Below, in pieces: positions 6,414-11,230 of a stretch of 11,230 bases of DNA (positions within the stretch are counted from its first letter, which is position 1; every line of letters begins with the position of its first letter). Made by a program: the position numbers and the translations under genes. The notes under the pieces were generated by a model. The model searched no databases, was not told the DNA's origin, and saw only the letters and a program-made list of their open reading frames with translations. The DNA is from Chthoniobacterales bacterium. Lineage in GTDB: Bacteria > Verrucomicrobiota > Verrucomicrobiia > Chthoniobacterales > UBA10450. The stretch is from the NCBI GenBank assembly GCA_025980625.1, contig JAICXG010000077.1, positions 1-11,230 on the forward strand. The letters run 5' to 3'.

Positions 6414-7190
6414 GTGGAGGACTTTGCGATCGAACGCGTGCGCGAGTTTGGCGCGCGCATAGCTCTCGTCCTCGGCTCCGGCTTAAACTCGTTAGTCAAG
6501 GACCCGCCGCGCGACCAAGCCATTCCCTACACAGAAATCGGCGGCTTGCCGCGCTCTACGGTCAAAGGTCATCTCGGACGTTTCGTTCTTGGCGAGATCG
6601 ATAACGTACCTGTCATCTTTGCCCAGGGCCGGGTACATCTTTACGAGGGTTACAACGCCCGCGATGTCACCGCTGGCGTCCGTTTCCTTGCCCGGGCCGG
6701 GATCGAGAAAATCATCCTAACCAATGCTGCCGGTTCGCTTAATCCCGCTTTCACCCCGGGCTCCTGGATGATGCTTACCGATCATCTCAATCTCACCGGC
6801 GCGACGCCGTTGGCGGGCAAAGGAGATTTTGTGGACCTGAGTGATGCCTATTCGCGCAATTGGCGCGATCGCTTTGCCGCGGCGGCCCGTGCCGAGAATC
6901 TCATTTTGCATGAAGGCGTCTACGCAGGCCTCGTAGGACCGCAATATGAAACGCCGGCCGAGGTGCGAATGTTACGCTCGTTAGGCGCAGACGCGGTCGG
7001 TATGTCAACCGGCTGTGAGACCATCCAGGCGCGCGCCCTGGGCCTTGAAGTAGCTGGTTTCTCCTGCCTCACGAATTGGGCCGCAGGTCTCAATTCGGCT
7101 CCGCTCTCGCACGCGGAAGTCCTCACTGCCGGCGGGAACAGCAACCCTGAGTTCGTGCGTTTGCTGGCGAAGGCACTGGCTGGGAGCTAG
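6414..7190 (+). CDS. punA: Purine nucleoside phosphorylase, class I trimeric type
   Basis: A 258-aa enzyme that splits purine nucleosides (inosine/guanosine class expected) with phosphate into base and ribose 1-phosphate in the cytoplasm. Key sites line up with mammalian/bacterial trimeric PNP: phosphate-site Ser22 in LGSGL, His53 in GHLG, Arg73 and His75 in GRVHLYEGY, TNAAGS at 103-108, Glu179 in GPQYETPAE, Met197 in GADAVGMST, purine-reading Asn221 in LTNWAAGL, and His233 in SHAEVL. TNAAGS rather than SACGS argues against methylthioadenosine phosphorylase. One oddity is that the usual STVPE after GM reads STGCE. The GTG at 6414 is only 7 bases past the pgpH stop and leaves a short N-terminus (about ten residues less than usual); a GGAGG follows rather than precedes it, so the exact start is uncertain. 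The stop TAG shares the CTAG at 7187-7190 with the stop of nuoC on the other strand. Confidence 0.93.
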   Translation: MEDFAIERVREFGARIALVLGSGLNSLVKDPPRDQAIPYTEIGGLPRSTVKGHLGRFVLGEIDNVPVIFAQGRVHLYEGYNARDVTAGVRFLARAGIEKIILTNAAGSLNPAFTPGSWMMLTDHLNLTGATPLAGKGDFVDLSDAYSRNWRDRFAAAARAENLILHEGVYAGLVGPQYETPAEVRMLRSLGADAVGMSTGCETIQARALGLEVAGFSCLTNWAAGLNSAPLSHAEVLTAGGNSNPEFVRLLAKALAGS

Positions 7191-7789
7191 CCGTCGGGTA
7201 GCTGGGGTACCTCTTCCTCGATGGCTGGGTGAGCGCGCGGTTCGCGATCCTTGCTCGTGGCCGTGCTTGGTTGGGTGACAAAGGGGCCGCCTTCCATCGG
7301 CGCGATGGAACTGAAGGCGACGTCCGGCATCTCGCTCGGTTTACCTTCCAGGGGGAATTCCTTTCGCAACGGGAAGTAAGGATAGCCTTCCCACATCAAA
7401 ATGCGGCGAAGGTCGGGGTGACCTTTGAAACGCAGACCCATCATGTCCCAGATCTCACGCTCGTGCCAGTTAGCGGTCGGCCAGATATCCGAGACCGTAT
7501 CAACGCTCGGGTCGTCCTCGGAGACGCGCAGCTTGAGCCGCAAGTGAACGGTAGCATTCATTGAGAAGAGTTCGTAGACGATTTCGAAGCGCGGTTCATC
7601 CCCAAAGTTATCGACGCTGGTGATGTCGAGCAGGTAATCGAAAGAGAGTTGGTCACGACAGAACCTGGCGATCTCGCGCAGAGCCGCCGCGTCACTCACG
7701 AAGGTGGTTTCGCCGCGGAACTGGCGTTCGTCGATGATTTTGGGAGCGAACCTTTCGCGGAATAAAGTTAGTAACTCCGGACTGGACAT
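7187..7789 (-). CDS. nuoC: NADH-quinone oxidoreductase subunit C (complex I, 30-kDa subunit)
   Basis: A 200-aa subunit of the peripheral arm of respiratory complex I (NDH-1), on the cytoplasmic side; NuoC has no cofactor and helps join NuoB and NuoD. The 30-kDa signature is complete: W-HEREIWDMMG at 108-118 followed by F-KGHPDLRRIL at 121-131, then PLRKEFPL at 140-147. The N-terminal DYLLDITSVDNFG block (51-63) and the VYELFSMN strand (71-78) are also typical. The last 40 or so residues (about 160-200) are a Pro/Glu-rich tail that the family does not require. It lies 45 bases after nuoB on the same strand, in the usual B-C order. No nuoD follows: the next gene is the convergent pnp, whose stop overlaps this one. 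No clear Shine-Dalgarno precedes the ATG at 7789. Confidence 0.95.
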   Translation of the reverse strand: MSSPELLTLFRERFAPKIIDERQFRGETTFVSDAAALREIARFCRDQLSFDYLLDITSVDNFGDEPRFEIVYELFSMNATVHLRLKLRVSEDDPSVDTVSDIWPTANWHEREIWDMMGLRFKGHPDLRRILMWEGYPYFPLRKEFPLEGKPSEMPDVAFSSIAPMEGGPFVTQPSTATSKDREPRAHPAIEEEVPQLPDG

Positions 7790-7834
7790 AGGGAAAAGAA
7801 AAAGTAAGGCGGATAAAACAAGAAGTTATACTCG

Positions 7835-8392
7835 TTAGGCGAAGGATTCGATCTTTTCCATGAGCTGCGGTCTTTGCTCCCGGAGAGAATGCTCGCCGCT
7901 GATTTTCTCTTGTAACTTGATCAGGCCTTCGAGGAGGGCTTCTGGACGGGGCGGGCAACCGGAGACGTAAACGTCGACCGGGAGAAGCTGGTCGATGCCC
8001 TGGAGCACGGCATAGGAGCGATACATTCCGCCGGTCGAGGCGCAGGCGCCCATTGCAATGACCCATTTCGGTTCTGGCATTTGCTCGTAGATGCGCTTGA
8101 CGGCGAGCGCCATCTTGTAAGTCACCGTGCCGGCAACGATCATGACGTCGCTTTGGCGAGGAGAGAAACGCATCACTTCGGCGCCGAAGCGTGCGATATC
8201 GAAACGGGCGGAGGCGGCAGCCATGAGTTCGATCGCGCAGCAAGCCAGGCCCATCGGCATAGGCCAGAGGGAGTTTTTGCGCATCCAATTCATGGCCGCG
8301 TCGAGCCGTGTGAAGATGACGTTGCCTTCAATCTTGGAGTCGTAGGCAGCGGGAACTTTTCTCAGGCTGCGCTCGGCCGGCACATTTTCCAT
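7835..8392 (-). CDS. nuoB: NADH-quinone oxidoreductase subunit B (complex I, N2 cluster subunit)
   Basis: A 185-aa complex I subunit holding the terminal 4Fe-4S cluster N2, which passes electrons to quinone. All four ligands are visible: tandem Cys51-Cys52 in GLACCAIE, Cys117 in GACAS, and Cys146 in SGCPPRPE. Other family marks are ARFGAEVMRFSPRQSD near 67-82, VAGTVTYKMA near 86-95 and GGMYRSYAVLQGID near 121-134. Length is normal. The stop codon TAA is embedded in the recurring 9-mer (7832-7840). It is followed by nuoC after 45 bases. The gene before it on the same strand is a sensor kinase, not nuoA, so this appears to be a detached nuoBC pair or the start of a rearranged complex I locus. 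Confidence 0.96.
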   Translation of the reverse strand: MENVPAERSLRKVPAAYDSKIEGNVIFTRLDAAMNWMRKNSLWPMPMGLACCAIELMAAASARFDIARFGAEVMRFSPRQSDVMIVAGTVTYKMALAVKRIYEQMPEPKWVIAMGACASTGGMYRSYAVLQGIDQLLPVDVYVSGCPPRPEALLEGLIKLQEKISGEHSLREQRPQLMEKIESFA

Positions 8393-8468
8393 CGCAAGAG
8401 CAAGCTAAGGGAGCGAGGCCGTGGTGCAAGTTGCGCGTCGCGCTGGCAGTTGCTCCCGCCGCGCGAAA
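8393..8468 (-). promoter_or_regulatory. Gap before nuoB, possible nuoBC promoter region
   Basis: A 76-bp GC-rich spacer between the end of the sensor kinase and nuoB on the same strand. It holds an inverted repeat GGGAGC (8409-8414) and GCTCCC (8452-8457) with a GCGCGTCGCGC core between. There is no T-run, so this is not a convincing terminator. No clear -35/-10 boxes were found. Whether nuoBC is read from here or from upstream of the kinase is open. Confidence 0.25.
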
Positions 8469-11222
8469 TCAGCAAGCGTGCTGGAACTCGCAGGCGGGCG
8501 CTTGCGGGTCGCGATCGGCTTCGATCATCTCCCGCACTTTGCGCGCGAGCTCGGCCGCTTCGTACGGTTTGGCGATCATGCCGCGGAATCCGAAGTCTTG
8601 ATAGCGGCTCATGGTCGCGTCCATCGCGTAGCCGCTCGAGACGACCGCATTCACCATCGGGTCGATCTCGATCAACTTGTGGAGTGCATCCTTTCCGCCC
8701 ATGCCACCGGGCAGAGTGAGGTCGAGGATGACGAGATCGAAGCGTTTCCCGCATTGGAGAGCCTCGCGATACAGCTCGAGGCCGCGCAGGGAGGTCTCCG
8801 CCGCAGCCACTTCGTAACCCAGCGCGGTGAGAGTGAATTCGACCAGCATGCGGATCGCTTCTTCATCGTCGACAATGAGAACCCGCCCGGAACCCTTCAG
8901 AGGGTGGTCAGTGAGCGCGACAGGCTGCACCTCGACCGCACGCTGGCGCGCCGCCGGCAGATAGACAGTGAAGGTAGAGCCGCAGTGCAACTCGGACTCG
9001 ACGGTGACGAGGCCGTTGTGGTTCTTGACGATGGAATAACAAGTCGCGAGCCCGAGCCCGCTGCCTTTGGCCTTGGTGGTGAAGTAAGGATCGAAGATTC
9101 GCTTGAGGCAATGGGGCGCGATGCCGGTGCCTTCGTCGTGCACCTGGATGCGAATATAATCGCCGGCGGCCAATTCAAGGGTCGCCACCCCTTCCCCCGC
9201 AGCGTAAGAAAAATTCTCGCACGTGACATCGAGCGTGCCGCCATTCGGCATCGCCTGGTCGGCATTCACGACCAGATTGGCGATCACCTGGCTGATCTGG
9301 CCGGGATCGAACTCCGCGCTCCACAGATCGGGCGCGATGGTGATGTTACTGGAAATGTGCGAGCCGCGCAGTGAGAAGCTGACCGTTTGCTCGACGAGAT
9401 CGGCGATTGATGCGTTTTGCTTGGTCGGGGCACCGCCGCGGGCGAAGGTGAGAAGCTGTTGGGCAAGATCGCGCGCTCGCATCGAGGCATTCTTTGCATC
9501 CTCAAGCCGCCCCCGTTTTTCGTCGCTCGGCGGCAGGAGCATCGAGACAAGTGAAATATTGCCGATGATTGCGGTGAGCAGGTTATTGAAATCGTGGGCG
9601 ATGCCTCCGGCGAGCAGACCAAGTTGATCGAGCGCCTCGGTTTTGCGCCGCTCCGCTGCGTCGCGCTCGCGTTCCGTGATGTCGCGAAAAACAAGCACGA
9701 CACCGGAGAGCTTGTTGTCCGCGTCGCGAATCGGGGATGCGGACTGTTCGATCAGCCGCTCGACTCCGTCGCGCGAGGTAAGGGTGGCGCGGTCGGGCGT
9801 GCCGAATAAAATCGCTTCCGCTTCACTCCGATAACCGATCGAGCCATTGTTTTTGCGCTGCACGGTGGCATCGGCCGAAAGGGTAAAGACGCTGCGCAGG
9901 GCTTTGCCGGTCACTTCGGTCGCTGGCCAGCCGGTCATCGTCTCGGCCGCCTTGTTGCAGATAGCGATCCGGCCGTTCAGATCAATCGTGATAACACCGT
10001 CGCCGATTGAGGCGAGGGTCACCGCAAGGCTGTTCTTTTCTGCTGCCAGACTATGCTTTTCTGTCGCGAGATTGTTTTTTTCCGCCGCGAGCGCTTCTTC
10101 AGTACGGTTGCGCTCCATGTTGTCGCGAATGATCGCCACGTAGAATCGCTGCTCCTCGACCATGATCTCGGTGAGCGAAAGCTCGATCGCGAAAGTCGCC
10201 TTCGTCCGGGTCTGGGCGAGGGCGAGGGTCGTGCTGCCAGTGCGCCTGGCCAGCTGCGGCCAGTGACAGGGCAGCGCGGTTCTGTCGTCCTCGCGCGGGA
10301 AGTACTTTGGAATCAGGGCGGTGAGCCGACGACCGAACGACTCGTTAGGCCGGTAACCAAACATCCGTTGCGCCGCCGGGTTCATTGAGGTGATCACGCC
10401 GTTCTCATCGATCGTAATTATCCCATCGAAAATGTGATCGACCACGGTTCGAATGCGCGTATCGGCGCCACGGAAGTTTTTCAATTGCCGACGGTAAAGG
10501 ACGAAATTGTAGCCGCTCGAGGCAACCATAAGCGCTGCCGCCAGCGCACAGCATAGGTCGATCGCCCAAACCCGCAGGATGCGGCCGCGTTCCGCCGCGG
10601 CCGAACGCGTTTGGTAAATGTCGAGTTGCTCCTGGTCGAATTGCTCGATTGCGCGCCGGACCGAATTCATGAGCGCGTCACCCGGAGATACGCTCGTTAG
10701 GGCAACAGGCCGGCGGCCCGTACGTTTCGCTTCGATTTCCGGCAGCGCATATTGCGTGATCCATCTCTCCAGTTGGTCACGGAGCGCGTTGAGCTGGGCT
10801 GCCTGCGCCGGCTCGTTGGCGAGGAGTACCGCGATATGACCTTGGAAGGTGTAGAAATCGGACGTCGCCCGTTTGTAGGCGTCGAGGGACGCCGCGTCAC
10901 CGGTGAGAATGTAGGCGCGCTTTTCTTTTTGCAGGTCGTAAACGGCGCGCTCCATCGTTGGAATGAAATTCAGCACCTGGGTCGAGCGTACCGCCCATTC
11001 CTCATCGCCCATTCGCCGGTTCAGTTTGATTTGTTCTTCCCGCAAGATTGTTTGCAGAATCCGGTGCGACTCCTCGATCTCTGGCGAGTTGAGCGCAGCT
11101 TTAATCTCCGCCGGTGTGCGCGGGACGAGGTTCATGTCAGCAATTTGGGCGGAGCTGCTGGAGAACCAGTTGCGGATGTTGTTCCGCATTTTCCAGAGAC
11201 GCTTCCGCTGCGACAAATCCAT
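8469..11222 (-). CDS. Hybrid sensor histidine kinase: CHASE3-TM-PAS-PAS-HisKA-HATPase-receiver
   Basis: A 917-aa signalling protein with these regions in order. Residues about 85-205 form a helical CHASE3-like sensor (LTGDAASLDAY at 106-115). A membrane segment lies at about 217-243. PAS1 spans about 255-368 (IDENGVITSMNPAAQRMFGY). A heptad coiled coil follows at 378-399. PAS2 spans about 400-517 (GDGVITIDLNGRIAICNKAAE). The HisKA domain has phospho-acceptor His543 in GGIAHDFNN. The ATPase domain has Asn653, HDEGTGI at 695-701, FDPYFTTK at 710-717 and GSGLGL at 720-725. The C-terminal receiver has Asp785/786, phospho-acceptor Asp834 and Lys885. All catalytic residues are present, so it should be active. 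CHASE3 normally sits between two membrane segments, but no segment precedes it here, and the frame is still open at the right edge, so the true start may lie outside the window. The signal and output partner are unknown; no separate response regulator or HPt is present nearby. Confidence 0.92.
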   Translation of the reverse strand: MDLSQRKRLWKMRNNIRNWFSSSSAQIADMNLVPRTPAEIKAALNSPEIEESHRILQTILREEQIKLNRRMGDEEWAVRSTQVLNFIPTMERAVYDLQKEKRAYILTGDAASLDAYKRATSDFYTFQGHIAVLLANEPAQAAQLNALRDQLERWITQYALPEIEAKRTGRRPVALTSVSPGDALMNSVRRAIEQFDQEQLDIYQTRSAAAERGRILRVWAIDLCCALAAALMVASSGYNFVLYRRQLKNFRGADTRIRTVVDHIFDGIITIDENGVITSMNPAAQRMFGYRPNESFGRRLTALIPKYFPREDDRTALPCHWPQLARRTGSTTLALAQTRTKATFAIELSLTEIMVEEQRFYVAIIRDNMERNRTEEALAAEKNNLATEKHSLAAEKNSLAVTLASIGDGVITIDLNGRIAICNKAAETMTGWPATEVTGKALRSVFTLSADATVQRKNNGSIGYRSEAEAILFGTPDRATLTSRDGVERLIEQSASPIRDADNKLSGVVLVFRDITERERDAAERRKTEALDQLGLLAGGIAHDFNNLLTAIIGNISLVSMLLPPSDEKRGRLEDAKNASMRARDLAQQLLTFARGGAPTKQNASIADLVEQTVSFSLRGSHISSNITIAPDLWSAEFDPGQISQVIANLVVNADQAMPNGGTLDVTCENFSYAAGEGVATLELAAGDYIRIQVHDEGTGIAPHCLKRIFDPYFTTKAKGSGLGLATCYSIVKNHNGLVTVESELHCGSTFTVYLPAARQRAVEVQPVALTDHPLKGSGRVLIVDDEEAIRMLVEFTLTALGYEVAAAETSLRGLELYREALQCGKRFDLVILDLTLPGGMGGKDALHKLIEIDPMVNAVVSSGYAMDATMSRYQDFGFRGMIAKPYEAAELARKVREMIEADRDPQAPACEFQHAC
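10029..10091 (-). repeat. Three tandem 21-bp units encoding a heptad coiled-coil linker in the sensor kinase
   Basis: Residues 378-398 read LAAEKNN, LATEKHS, LAAEKNS: three near-identical heptads, continuing with LAVTLAS. At DNA level this is three diverged 21-bp units in exact register. The leucines (378, 385, 392, 399) occupy one heptad position, as expected of a signalling helix joining PAS1 and PAS2. Confidence 0.75.
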
Positions 11223-11230
11223 CAGAACGC

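Larger units (their letters stand above)
595..10350. repeat. Dispersed 9-mer TCGTTAG(G/T)C, 14 exact copies
   Basis: Counted by eye on both strands. TCGTTAGGC on + starts at 595, 1145, 4675, 6978, 7832 and 10342; on - (as GCCTAACGA) at 1645, 2444 and 3649. TCGTTAGTC on + starts at 2635, 2809, 5235, 5930 and 6489. Near copies with one change are at 4586 (-), 6091 (+, TCATTAGTC) and 10694 (+, TCGTTAGGG). Of about 20 GTTAG pentamers found, 14 sit inside this 9-mer. Chance expectation for both forms on both strands is about 0.2. Copies fall in different reading frames (VVR, VVS, SLV, SLG, PNE), so protein sequence does not explain them. Confidence 0.8.

Noticed and set aside
7692..8288. 198-codon minus-strand frame overlapping nuoB in another frame
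   Set aside because: Arg/Pro/Ser-rich frame-shift shadow; the nuoB frame holds all four cluster cysteines.
8409..8457. Inverted repeat GGGAGC/GCTCCC as a terminator for the sensor kinase
   Set aside because: The 37-base loop and absence of a T-run make it unconvincing.
8421..9374. 317-codon open frame on the plus strand opposite the sensor kinase
   Set aside because: The minus frame carries the HATPase and receiver motifs; the plus frame has no family features.
10582..10603. Perfect 8-bp GC hairpin (CGGCCGCG / CGCGGCCG)
   Set aside because: It lies inside the kinase coding region where Ala-Ala-Ala-Glu-Arg-Gly-Arg codons produce it; no supporting context.
1..11230. CRISPR arrays, tRNA, rRNA, insertion sequences, toxin-antitoxin or defence genes
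   Set aside because: Looked for and not seen; every long stretch is covered by housekeeping, envelope or signalling genes.

Overview
The window looks like chromosomal core DNA from a GC-rich Gram-negative bacterium. The best guess is a soil Verrucomicrobiota lineage (Spartobacteria/Chthoniobacterales-like). This is an inference from four things: LPS-heptose genes with a stand-alone heptose-phosphate kinase, a phoH-pgpH pair, short secreted proteins of a style common in that phylum, and an intergenic palindrome of the GTCATCCCGAG type. No rRNA, tRNA, CRISPR array, transposase or phage gene was seen.

Layout. (1) Positions 1-2158, minus strand: a tightly overlapping operon hldA > gmhB > family-2 glycosyltransferase (cut by the left edge), for the heptose branch of LPS core synthesis. 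(2) 2159-2309: a divergent intergenic region. (3) 2310-3569, plus strand: two secreted proteins of unknown function, nearly contiguous. (4) 3570-3779: a 120-bp palindromic repeat followed by a sigma70-like promoter. (5) 3780-7190, plus strand: phoH > a membrane HD-domain phosphodiesterase of the PgpH type that lacks the usual extracellular domain > purine nucleoside phosphorylase. (6) 7187-8392, minus strand: nuoC and nuoB of respiratory complex I, convergent with the phosphorylase; the two convergent stop codons share one CTAG. (7) 8469 to the right edge, minus strand: a large hybrid sensor kinase (CHASE3-PAS-PAS-HisKA-HATPase-receiver), upstream of nuoB where nuoA is normally expected.

The most unusual signal is not a gene. 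The 9-mer TCGTTAGGC (or its reverse complement) occurs 9 times and the sister form TCGTTAGTC 5 times in 11.2 kb, against well under one expected by chance. Copies lie in coding DNA in several reading frames, at three gene stop codons and at the centre of the intergenic palindrome. Eleven of the 14 point the same way along the + strand whatever the gene direction. This behaves like a genome-wide dispersed signal (uptake sequence, Chi/KOPS-like polar motif, or a modification/protein-binding site), but no function can be assigned from this window alone.
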